The position numbers were made by a program, and so were the translations under genes. A stretch of 64,000 bases of DNA. It comes from Castanea sativa (lineage: Eukaryota > Streptophyta > Magnoliopsida > Fagales > Fagaceae). Shown here in pieces: positions 47,448 through 57,435 of this stretch. Numbering within the stretch: the stretch's first letter is position 1; the number at the start of each line of letters is the position of its first letter. The notes below the pieces were generated by a model. The model did no database searches. It saw only the letters and a list, made by a program, of their open reading frames with translations, and was not told the origin of the DNA. Location of the stretch: the NCBI RefSeq assembly GCF_040712315.1, contig NC_134017.1, positions 3,812,001 through 3,876,000 of the forward strand. The letters are read 5' to 3'.

Positions 47448-48360
47448 AGATTCAATACTTCAATTCAACACATAAAATAAGCAACAATGGTAATTGACAA
47501 TTATCATTGGTATACTTAGGCATTCCAAGCATTAGTGGTTGATGCAAATGTGTTGCAAACAAATTGGCTGAAATCACAAACATGAATTCTGCTTGATGCA
47601 AATGTGTTGCAAACAAATATTAATGATAATTACGGAAAAAAAAAACCTCTTTATACATTGAACCATGATCACAAAGTATTCGGAGTGGACCTTGATTTCT
47701 CTAGCACAACAAATCCATAGTAGTCACATAAGAGGAAATCAAGACTAAATGTGGTGGCTCAACATTTAAGAGATCCTGTATTAGAGAAGTTAGCAAATTA
47801 AGTTTTTCTAAATTGGAATTAAAAATTACAGGAAAAACATTAGTAAACACATAAAGTACAATATTGCAAATAGAACTCAATTTAGAAGTTGCTTTTGGAT
47901 CACTTAACAATTTTCCAAAAAGAATAACTTGCCTTGATTCACTTTATCAACCATATCTTCAGCTAAATAACTTACTTAAATCTATGTTATCACCCACCTA
48001 ACCTGACATTCTAAATCCATCATTAACAGAATTATAGATTGGCCAATTAACTGCAAAGGGGGAGGTTTCTCAACCAAAAAAAAAACTGCAATGGGAGAGA
48101 GATTATTATAAGACACTATCTACGTGTTGGCCCTCTTTCTAAAATGGGATGCTCAATTTATTTGTAATCCTCATTTTCATTGAACATATATCATAATTTT
48201 CTCAAACACCAAGAAATGCAATGATTTGTAAACATGAATTGACTATGGAATTGTACTGATTCATTTATAATTATTTTCAGCCTTCTCAAAGTTTCCAATA
48301 TACATTCTCGATGGAAAAATAGTGCACTTACTAATATGTCATTTGTAATCTGTCAATATG
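47448..48360. other. AT-rich intergenic DNA, no gene seen
   Basis: A GATGCAAATGTGTTGCAAAC segment occurs twice (near 47541 and 47595). Otherwise no recognisable feature precedes the Tat element's target duplication at 48361. Confidence 0.55.
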
Positions 48361-48365
48361 ATTGT

Positions 48366-49116
48366 TGTAAGTGCACAAGTGCACCTGGCCCCAAGAACAG
48401 TTATGGGCCCAGGCCCAATGAGCCTTAAACAATATGAATTTGTAGAGTGTGGGCTTGAAACCCAGGTTAGAAGTGTGTGGGGATTAAATGACAAACTAAA
48501 GATTGCAAATACTTGGAAACAACAAGGAATATTGTAAATCGGCCTACTCGGATGTAAGCCGAGAGCTGTTCTTATATTATATCTTTTTCTTAGTCTTTTT
48601 TCTTTTTAGGTTACAAAAAGTCCGTCCCTGTTTCTATTCTAGGTTCCTCTTTAAATACTTCTCTTTTTAATACTTTATACACGTCTTGCCCCAACTCCTC
48701 CCTTAGCCTAGATATTTCTTTTTTTAGTGCCTTTGAACAGTAACTAGAAGTTTCCCGTCCACTGTTCAAGTGTCACTTCCCCATTAATGCGGCCAGGGTG
48801 GTAGGTGCAGGGTCTTTAATGTGGAGGTAGCAGCCTTTATCTTTGACATTTTTCCAACATCGGTGCTTCTAGGACATTCAAGGGTTCACCCCCTTTAACC
48901 ATTGGTCTTGTTCGTGTCCTTTCCTAACTTTTACCATGAAGTCCCGGGTTCTTCGATGTCAGTCCGAAGGGAAAAATCATCATCGGCTGGATCCTCGGAC
49001 CCTCGGCATATGGGCCGACCCGTAGTACTATCAAGTCCTAAACCCAAGAGCAGGTCGGCCTTCCTTAGCATGACCAATCGGCCCATATTCCCTTCAAGGT
49101 CTTTTTACTCCCCACA
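48366..49116 (-). repeat. 3' LTR of the Tat element
   Basis: Begins TGTAAGTGCACAAGTGCACC and ends TTTACTCCCCACA in plus orientation, i.e. TGTGGGG...TTACA along the element. Same length as the 5' LTR (751 bp). Contains paired CCTCGG/CCGAG motifs. Confidence 0.95.
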
Positions 49117-49135
49117 ATAGCCCCTCAAAACTCTA
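49117..49135 (-). promoter_or_regulatory. Polypurine tract next to the 3' LTR
   Basis: On the minus strand GAGTTTTGAGGGGCTAT abuts the TGTGGGG start of the 3' LTR. The GAGGGG core is the likely plus-strand priming site. It is short and interrupted, as in many plant Tat elements. Confidence 0.55.
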
Positions 49136-49622
49136 ATTTTCGACATCCGAGGAGAAAAATAGGGTTTTGATCTAACGAGGATCCACCCCCACCACTTTAT
49201 AAGTGATGGCACGTGTGGAAATCGTTTCACGTTCCAGAAGATGCCACTTGGCGGCTTCATTTTCAAAAACGCGCGCATTTATTACTGTAAGTTACTCTTT
49301 GTCTCCCATGTTCAACGGTGAGATGGGCATCCAACGGTCCTCGTTACTCCACGAAATTTTAGGCGGGACAAATATAATTTCGAGGCCGCCTTTTCGCACG
49401 TCGTGACGCTTCGGGAACCTGCACCTTCATTTAAGTCATCATGGATCAATCCCATCAAAACACCAACAATCATTCTTTACCAGCAGAAAACCGTGGAAAC
49501 CTGTACCTTCAACTTTGTAAGTTCTTGCTCTCTCTATTCTTAACCTTTTCTCCTCGGATACAATCCTCGGCTGTTTTCGTAAACATTCTCCCCTTTAGAG
49601 TTTAGCCTTTCGTTCTTTTCTA

Positions 49623-52174
49623 ATGGGTAGGTTTAAGTGTCTAGTTGATACCGCCGCTGGGATGGAAGGCTTTAGGGCCAAATACCGTATTCCCAGCGAT
49701 GTAGGACTAAAATATTGCCCGGCAGAAGCCGTGGCCGGTTCTAGGAAAGAGGGAGAGGTTATCATCCCAATGATAGCCTTCATAGAGGGTGGGATGACCC
49801 TCCCAATGAGACCTGTAACTAGGGAGTACCTTCGCAGCCACCGGTTGTGTCCCGATCAGTGCCTCCCAAACGTTTTTAGAGTTTTGGGTAGTGTAGATGC
49901 TCTAAACGAGCAGATGGGTTTAAACCTCACATGGCACGATGTCGTGTTCCTATATGAGTCTCATAAACTTTCTAAGGTAGGTTACTACATTAAGTCTCGG
50001 TCCAGCACCGTTAGGCTAATCTCCTGTCTGCCCAAATCCAACAAAGGCATGAAGGACGACTACTTGATCGTGTCTGGGAACTGGCACAATGGCCTCCACT
50101 GCCCAGTTGAGTGGGGGGACCCAGGTGCGATGCCGTAGGATTAATCTCCCCACAACACAACTTCTTCTAGCACACACAGAAATACGTATTCATACTTACT
50201 TAAACTTGTTAAATATCTGTGTGAATCTGACCTGGTTTGTTTGTTTTGATGTCTTTTTTGCAGATAAGCAACACGTGCGTCCTCGTCTGAGTCACTGTAA
50301 CGTCGCGGATCTAAAGCGAGTACTTCACTCCGAGGTGTTCGTCAGCGAGGACCTACAACTTAGAGCCGCCCATCTGATTTTAGGATACGATCCCATCTCC
50401 TCAGACTTCCAAGAAATAGAAAACGCCATAATCACGGGTGACCGGAGACGAAGAAAAATAAACATAGCCCGGCCCAACTTTTTAGACGACCGCGACCTCC
50501 CGGACACTCCTAACACTGTCTTGTACAACCAGCCTATAGCAGCAATTCCCCTTGCTGTGCACTCACAAGCAACTGTCATTCCAGAAGAGCAGGTGTCTTC
50601 TTCGCACACACTTGACGACGAGATAGATCAATTCCATCTCGAAGACGCCGAGAGACCTCGTGGGAACCAGTTTGTGGTACTTTCCGACGAGGACGAAGGA
50701 GCCACCGAGGCCTCTGGAATTGCAGGGTTTGTGGTTGCCCTACCCGAGGACGAATCTGAAGAAGACATGGGAAGAATGCAGGGTCTCCTCACCAACAGAG
50801 CTGCCAAGGTTGTAGAGAAAAAGACGGGGACGTCCCAAGTTCCCCCAGCTTTACCACCTCCCCCTCCTCCAGCTGAGCCAAAACTTCCAGCCGAGGATCC
50901 AATGAAGAAGAGGAAGGGGGATAACGAGGGGACGATTAATAAAGACCCCAAGAAACCACGACAACAACTCCCACCGGCCCAGCAGCAGAAGGTGGACAAG
51001 GGCAAAAGTAGGGCTCGCTCGGTTGAAATCGGGGAATTCAGGGACGAGGCTGAAGTGCGCCGAGCACCGACCACCTGGTCCCCTGATCTAAGATTGGACG
51101 GCGCACCCATCTCCTGCCAGTCCAGTATAAGGGCGGTTCAACAAGGCCATGCCCACCACTTGGCCGAGGTTTTGGAACGCCCTCTCCTGCTGCCCAAGGA
51201 CATGGAGACCTTGGAAAAAATGGGCCAGCCACAACTATTCCTCTCACTAAAAAAAGACTTAGCGCTGGTAAGTTTTTCCCTTTTTTAGGAAGATTCCACT
51301 TTTAACAATATTTATAAGTAAGTTTGTTTTTTTTTACTATTCCTAACTCCATCATACTTTGTTACAGGCTATTCAGGAGGTCTTTGTAGCTGAGAAGTTT
51401 ATTGAAGACACTCGGAAAATAGCCAGAACTGAGCTCGAAATCAGGTTGGAGACTGAGAAGTCCTTGGGTACAGCCCTTGCTGAGAACGAGAAGCTGACCT
51501 CGGAGGTGGCGGATCTGAGGAGAGAGAAAAATGGGGTCGAGTCAAACTTGAAGACTATGCAGACCTAGATAGAAGGACAGCGCAAGCTCCTTCGTGAAAG
51601 AGATGAAGAGCTCTCCCAAGCTCAAAGGGAGTGCTCGGATCTGAAGAAGGAACTGGCGTTGATGAAAAAAGAAGCCAGCTCCTTCCAACTCTCTCTCCAA
51701 GCTGCCAAGCAGGCAAGTTTCGATGAAGGGGTAGCAACCACAGAGGAGCAGCTGACAGAGGAGTTCGCGGCTTTATGCCGCGAATACTGTCAAAAAGTAT
51801 GGGGGGAAGCTTTAAACGTAGCAGGAGTTCCCCAATCTTCGGATCTGAGGAAGTCCGAGAACGTTTGGCTTCCCCTAGAAATACAGGAGATTGAAGAGGC
51901 TCCTGCTGCTACTCCTACCCCCGAGACAACTCTTCCTGCTCTACCTCCAGTGGTCCCACAGCAAGTTCCTGATCCTACAGAACCTTCTGGTTCCAACAAA
52001 GAGAAGGAAGGAGGAGGAGATGCAGAGAAGGACTTGAGCTAGACAGTGGAACCCAATGTCCTTCCAATGAAGACAGCAGATAAAGGAAAGCAAGTGCTGA
52101 CTCCTTTTGAGCTGGAGTTGAGAAAGACCGAGGGTACCAGTACCTCTCAGCAAGAGCCTCCTCCAAAACCTTAG
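49623..52174 (+). CDS. Antisense three-exon ORF of the Tat element (putative gypsy-type transposon domain)
   Basis: Lies between pol and the 3' LTR but on the opposite strand. Three exons join in phase by GT..AG sites: 49623-50124, 50264-51267 (acceptor TTTTTTGCAG), 51368-52174 (acceptor TTGTTACAG, after donor GTAAGT). Exon 1 (~167 residues) resembles the plant 'putative gypsy type transposon' (Transposase_28) domain: MTLPMRPVTREYLRSHRL, CLPNVFRVLGSVDALNEQMG, YESHKLSKVGYYIKSRS. Exon 2 is Asp/Glu- and Pro-rich with basic blocks (MKKRKGDN, KDPKKPRQQ) and may be nuclear. Exon 3 is a long coiled coil (ETEKSLGTALAENEKLTSEV) with a Pro/Glu tail ending at 52172-52174. Two in-frame TAGs interrupt exon 3 (51566-51568 and 52040-52042), so this copy would be truncated. 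Function of such antisense ORFs is not established. Confidence 0.75.
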
Positions 52175-52619
52175 GACTTATCTTTAGGACTTCTCTTTTT
52201 CCATGTTTGAATTATATATGTAATGTATATTTGACTAATTAATGAAGAACAATTTCATTTTGCTTTTCACTTGGGTTGTATCTGTTTTTACTTTATGCTT
52301 TTTGTTCTTATTACAGAAGTTTCTCAGAGTAAACAACTCTAACATCAAGGATTGCACAATCATAACTTTCACATAATCACACGCATATTATTAAAGATTT
52401 AATAAAAGGTGACATGGTTAATATATTTAAACAATGCCTTGATTAAAAAGAAGAGAGGACTTCATATAACGAGTAAACCCTTATAATGCATAACACTGTT
52501 TCTAGTAGGATGTACGATCCGAGGACCATTCCTTACACAAAATTGCTTAACACTCAAAGATATGAAACTTAAGATCCGAATTTAATAAACAGTAACACAT
52601 TAACATCCAGACATAATAA

Positions 52620-54058
52620 GGAAACAACCGTGATTAAAGTTGTGGTCCGAAGATAAGACTTAACCAATTTTCCGTTTGATTCTTCAAAATTATAACTTCA
52701 AATGTTAATTTTTCCCAAAGTAGGAGATCAAAGGACCCAACATAACTAAGGTTCTGTTTAACAAATGACAAGACATCAATTTCCATAAGGTTTATGGTCC
52801 GAGGACTGCACTTAACCAAGTTTCTGTTTGATTCTTAAAAATGATAACTTCAAATGTTAATTTTCCCAAAGTAGGAGGTCCGAAGACCCGGCATAACTAA
52901 GGTTCTGTTTAACAAATGACAAAACATCAATTTCCACAAGGTTTGTGGTCCGAGGACTGCACTTAACCAAGTTTCTGTTTGATTCTTAAAAAATGATAAC
53001 TTCAAATGTTAATTTTCCCAAAGTAGGAGGTCCGAAGACCCGGCATAACTAAGGTTCTGTTTAACAAATGACAAGACATCAATTTCCACAAGGTTTGTGG
53101 TCCGAGGACTGCACTTAACCAAGTTTCTGTTTGATTCTTAAAAATGATAACTTCAAATGTTAATTTTCCCAAAGTAGGAGGTCCGAAGACCCGGCATAAC
53201 TCAGGTTCTGTTTAACAAATGACAAGACATCAATTTCCACAAGGTTTGTGGTCCGAGGACTGCACTTAACCAAGTTTCTGTTTGATTCTTAAAAAATGAT
53301 AACTTCAAATGTTAATTTTCCCAAAGTAGGAGGTCCGAAGACCCGGCATAACTAAGGTTCTGTTTAACAAATGACAAGACATCAATTTCCACAAGGTTTG
53401 TGGTCCGAGGACTGCACTTAACCAAGTTTGTTTGATTCTTAAAAATGATAACTTCAAATGTTAATTTTCCCAAAGTAGGAGGTCCGAAGACCCGACATAA
53501 CTAAGGTTCTGTTTAACAGATGACAAGACATCAATTTCCACAAGGTTGGTGGTTCGAGGACTGCACTTAACCAAGTTTCTGTTTGATTCTTAAAAAATGA
53601 TAACTTCAAATGTTAATTTTCCCAAAGTAGGAGGTCCGAAGACCCGACATAACTAAGGTTCTGTTTAACAGATGACAAGACATCAATTTCCACAAGGTTG
53701 GTGGTCCGAGGACTGCACTTAACCAAGTTTCTGTTTGATTCTTAAAAATGATAACTTCAAATGTTAATTTTCCCAAAGTAGGAGGTCCGAAGACCCGGCA
53801 TAACTAAGGTTCTGTTTAACAAATGACAAGACATCAATTTCCACAAGGTTTATGGTCCGAGGACTGCACTTAACCAAGTTTCTGTTTGATTCTTAAAAAT
53901 GATAACTTCAAATGTTAATTTTCCCAAAGTAGGAGGTCCGAAGACCCGGCATAACTAAGGTTCTGTTTAACAAATGACAAGACATCAATTTCCACAAGGT
54001 TTGTGGTCCGAGGACTGCACTTAACCAAGTTTCTGTTTGATTCTTAAAAATGATAACT
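52620..54058. repeat. ~151 bp tandem-repeat array inside the Tat element
   Basis: About nine units, each carrying GTCCGAGGACTGCACTTAAC, TTTCTGTTTGATTCTTAAAA and CCAAAGTAGGAGGTCCGAAG. The spacing between TCCGAAG landmarks is 149-152 bp from 52879 to 53937 (52879, 53031, 53182, 53334, 53483, 53635, 53786, 53937). The first unit (52630-52870) is the most diverged. Internal units are almost identical, so the array has been homogenised. It occupies the non-coding stretch between pol and the antisense ORF. Confidence 0.95.
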
Positions 54059-54258
54059 GCGAGCGTCAGAGCTACTCATGACTTTGAAAAATATTAATTG
54101 ACAAAAGCTCATTTTCATTAATAATAATACCTTCTAAGATTATTTACATTCCATGGACGTGGTACAATTCGTTCGTCTAGGTCAGCTAGCCTATACGACC
54201 CTATGCCTGCTATTGAAACAATGCGATAGGGGCCTTCCCAGTTAGGTCCTAGCTTACC

Positions 54259-57200
54259 CTAAGCTGGGTTCTTAGAAGTGCCTACAACTTTCCTTAATAC
54301 AAGATCACCAGGCGCAAGTGGCCTTAGCTTCACGTGGGCATCATATCCTCGTTTGAGCTTCTGCTGATAATAAGCCATTTGGACCATAGCTGCCTCACGC
54401 CGTTCCTCAAGTAAATCAAGATCTTTCTCTAGAAGTCCCTTGTTATTCTCTAGGCTAAAAGAACTTGTCTTTAGAGTAGGAAAACCAGATTCCAATGGTA
54501 TCACCGCCTCGGCTCCATAAGTCATAGAGAATGGCGTTTCTCCAGTGGACCTGCGCGGAGTGGTCCGATACGTCCACAGGACATGAGGGAGCTCTTCTAC
54601 CCATTTGTCATTCGCATCATCCAACCTCTTTTTGAGCCCGTTGACTATGACCTTGTTAACGGCCTCGGCCTGCCCATTTCCTCGAGGATAAGCTGGGGTA
54701 GAATATCTATTTGTGATACCCATGTCACCACAATATTGCCTAAAGGCGTTGCTGTCAAATTGAACACCATTGTCTAAGATAAGTGTGTGCGGTATACCAA
54801 ATCTAGTAACAATATTCTTCCATATAAATTTCTTGGAATCAACATCTCGGATATTGGCTAAGGGCTCAGCTTCAACCCATTTAGTGAAGTAGTCTATTTC
54901 CACGAGCAGCCATCTTTTGTTGCCAGCAGCTCTCAGAAATGGCCCTACAATATCCAAGCCCCATTGTGCGAAAGGCCAAGGGCTGGAGAGAGGGTTAAGA
55001 ACCCCTCCAGGTTGGTGGATATTAGGGGCGAACCTCTGACATTGATCACATTTTCTGGCATAGTCCTGAGCCTCCCTCTGCATATTGGGCCACCAATAAC
55101 CCTGAGTCAGGGCTCTATGGGCTAAGGACCTTCCCCCAGTGTGGCTCCCACAAATTCCCTCATGCAATTCCTCCAGTAATGCTTCTGTTGATTCAGGGTG
55201 TACACACAACAAGTACGGTCCTGAAAAGGATCGTTTGTATAGCTTCTGCTCCTCGGACAACCAGAAACGCGGCGCCTTTCGACGTACCTTTTCTGCTTCA
55301 ACCTTGTCTTCGGGAAGAATGTCATTTTTAAGAAAAGATATGATCGAATCCATCCAACTAGGACCAGGCCTTATTAGATGGATGCGAGGCGCGTTAGCAG
55401 TTACAAGAGAAGGTTCTACCAGATCCTCAACGAGAATAACCCTTGGTAGATCTTGAGCCGAGGATGTTGCCAACGTAGCCAAAGAATCTGCATGAGTGTT
55501 TCCACTCCTAGAGACGTGAGCTAAGGCAAAGGAGTCGAATTCAGCCTGCTGACGCTTGACCTGGGCCAAATATTCCTGCATTCTGGGGTCTCTAGCCTCC
55601 ATGGTCCCCATGACTTGGCCGACCACTAACTGAGAGTCCGAGAACACATGGATTTCCTTGTCACCCATCTTATGTACCATTTGCATGCCTACCAAGACTG
55701 TTTCATACTCGGCCTCATTATTAGTAGCCAAGAAGGCCAATCTCAAAGATTTTTCGAAGACAATTCCTTCAGGGGACATTAGAACAAGTCCAACACCAGA
55801 CCCTTTTTGATTAGCAGCCCCATCCACATAAACTCTCCAAGCCGAGGGCGATACGGCTGTAATCACACCAACTGATTTTTCACCCATGTGTGCTTCTTTT
55901 AAAGTTTCTTCTAACAATGGTTCAGTAAACTCTGCCACCAAATCAGCGAGGACCTGTCCCTTTACCGAAGTGCGAGGCTTGTATTTAACATCAAATGCTC
56001 CCAAAATGGTTCCCCATTTTGCCACCCTGCCAAAATAATCAGCGCTACGCAACACAGCCCTAAGAGGCAACTGGGTCAAAACAACCACAGTATGAGATTG
56101 GAAATAATGAGGAAGTTTGCGCGTGGCGTGGACTACAGCCAAAAGCACTTTTTCCAAGGGCAGATAGCGCACCTCGGCCTCATTCAAGGACTTACTAACG
56201 TAGTAGATCGGTCTCTGCATTCCGTTTTCACTCCTTATGAGGAATAAGCTCACCGCGTGAATGGCCACGGCCAGATAAGCGAATAAAACCTCGTCCACCT
56301 CAGGACGAGATAAAATGGGTGGCCGAGAAAGATATTGCTTAAGCTGTTGGAAAGCTAACTCGCAGTCCTCGATCCATTGAAACCCTTTCCACTTGTTTAA
56401 CAACTGAAATAAAGGACGGCACCGGTCAGCTGACCGAGAAATAAATCTATTCAACGCAGCAATCATTCCAGTCAATTTCTGAATCTCTTTTGGGTTCCTA
56501 GGCGGCTGCAAATTCTGAATAGCCTTAACCTGCCCTGGGTTTATCTCTATGCCCCTATGAGTAATCATATATCCCAAGAACTTTCCAGATCCCACGCCAA
56601 AAGAACACTTGGAGGCGTTAAGGCGCAACTTATACTTCCTTAGCATCTGGAAGGTGTCGGCCAAATCTGTCATGTGCGAAGGTACTGTCTTACTCTTTAC
56701 CACCATATCATCCACGTATACTTCTATGGTTTTTCCCAGTTGCTGTTCAAACATTCGGGTCATCATTCTTTGGTAAGTAGCCCCAACATTTTTTAACCCA
56801 AATGGCATGACCTTATAATGATAATTCCTGGTTGGAGTAATAAAAGCAGTCTTCTCCTGATCCTCTAACGCCAAAGGAATTTGGTGGTAACCCTGGAAGG
56901 CGTCCAAGAAACTCATCCGAGGATGTCCGACAGTAGCATCTACCAGTTGATCAATCCGTGGCATTGGGAACAAATCTTTAGGACAGGCCTTGTTCAGATC
57001 AGTAAAGTCTACACATACTCTCCACTTGCCGTTCTTCTTTTTAACAACAACAGTGTGAGCCAACCATTCAGGGTAGAAAACTTCTTTGATAGCCCCCGCC
57101 CTTTTGAGTTTAAGAACCTCTTCCTTCACAGCCTCAGAATGTTCTCGAGAAGATCGCCGAGGTGGCTGCCTCCTCGGAACAACGGCAGGATTGACATTTA

Positions 57201-57402
57201 AATGATGACAAATAAAGTTCGGATCTACGCCTAGAGCCTCATAGGGGTCCCACGCAAAGACATCTAAATTATCCTTCAGAAATTTCAACAACTCCATCTT
57301 CTCTTGGTGTGGCAAACGTATGCCAACTTGGAAGAACCTCTCTGGATCATCTGTTATTACAAACTTCTCTAACTCCTCACAAACAGCCTCGTCTCCTGTC
57401 AT
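54259..57402 (-). CDS. pol: Tat element pol: reverse transcriptase, dual RNase H, integrase
   Basis: 1,047-residue ORF from an ATG at 57400-57402, but in frame with the upstream gag-protease ORF across UAG 57433-57435. RT: residues ~85-260, with FLDAFQGYHQIPL, MPFGLKNVGATYQR and the catalytic YVDD at 229-232. Gypsy RNase H-like module ~375-490, lacking obvious catalytic carboxylates. A second, archaeal-type RNase H at ~522-645 has D527 (YVDGAA), E563 (NNEAEYE), D589 (FSDSQLVVGQ) and D639 (ADSLA), all present. Integrase has a zinc-binding segment with H747/H754 and C785/C788 (KCDQC) and DDE residues D817 (GLDIVGPF), D877 (LDNGVQFDS) and E913 (GNGQAE). The frame stops at TAG 54259-54261 where the C-terminal integrase tail is still recognisable for ~45 more codons (GKLGPNWEGPYRI..), so this stop is premature. 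Dual RNase H is diagnostic for the Tat lineage. Confidence 0.93.
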   Translation of the reverse strand: MTGDEAVCEELEKFVITDDPERFFQVGIRLPHQEKMELLKFLKDNLDVFAWDPYEALGVDPNFICHHLNVNPAVVPRRQPPRRSSREHSEAVKEEVLKLKRAGAIKEVFYPEWLAHTVVVKKKNGKWRVCVDFTDLNKACPKDLFPMPRIDQLVDATVGHPRMSFLDAFQGYHQIPLALEDQEKTAFITPTRNYHYKVMPFGLKNVGATYQRMMTRMFEQQLGKTIEVYVDDMVVKSKTVPSHMTDLADTFQMLRKYKLRLNASKCSFGVGSGKFLGYMITHRGIEINPGQVKAIQNLQPPRNPKEIQKLTGMIAALNRFISRSADRCRPLFQLLNKWKGFQWIEDCELAFQQLKQYLSRPPILSRPEVDEVLFAYLAVAIHAVSLFLIRSENGMQRPIYYVSKSLNEAEVRYLPLEKVLLAVVHATRKLPHYFQSHTVVVLTQLPLRAVLRSADYFGRVAKWGTILGAFDVKYKPRTSVKGQVLADLVAEFTEPLLEETLKEAHMGEKSVGVITAVSPSAWRVYVDGAANQKGSGVGLVLMSPEGIVFEKSLRLAFLATNNEAEYETVLVGMQMVHKMGDKEIHVFSDSQLVVGQVMGTMEARDPRMQEYLAQVKRQQAEFDSFALAHVSRSGNTHADSLATLATSSAQDLPRVILVEDLVEPSLVTANAPRIHLIRPGPSWMDSIISFLKNDILPEDKVEAEKVRRKAPRFWLSEEQKLYKRSFSGPYLLCVHPESTEALLEELHEGICGSHTGGRSLAHRALTQGYWWPNMQREAQDYARKCDQCQRFAPNIHQPGGVLNPLSSPWPFAQWGLDIVGPFLRAAGNKRWLLVEIDYFTKWVEAEPLANIRDVDSKKFIWKNIVTRFGIPHTLILDNGVQFDSNAFRQYCGDMGITNRYSTPAYPRGNGQAEAVNKVIVNGLKKRLDDANDKWVEELPHVLWTYRTTPRRSTGETPFSMTYGAEAVIPLESGFPTLKTSSFSLENNKGLLEKDLDLLEERREAAMVQMAYYQQKLKRGYDAHVKLRPLAPGDLVLRKVVGTSKNPA

Positions 57403-57426
57403 CGCTCCAGGTGCTTCCGGAGCTGT

Positions 57427-57435
57427 TAATTGCTA
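57427..57435 (-). promoter_or_regulatory. gag-pol in-frame UAG with readthrough-type 3' context (UAG-CAA-UUA)
   Basis: Minus strand reads GAG TCA TAG CAA TTA ACA. Gag-protease and pol lie in the same frame with no other stop between them. UAG-CAA-UUA equals the known tobamovirus-type leaky-stop consensus UAG-CAR-YYA. The alternative is a decayed CAG codon, as several other TAGs occur in this element. Confidence 0.5.

Noticed and set aside
50628..51110. 160-residue minus-strand ORF opposite the antisense ORF exon 2
   Set aside because: Shadow of exon 2; Ser/Gly-rich translation of the acidic/proline-rich coding strand.
52620..54058. CRISPR-like array (regular repeats)
   Set aside because: Units are contiguous ~151 bp tandem repeats with no unique spacers, in a plant retrotransposon.
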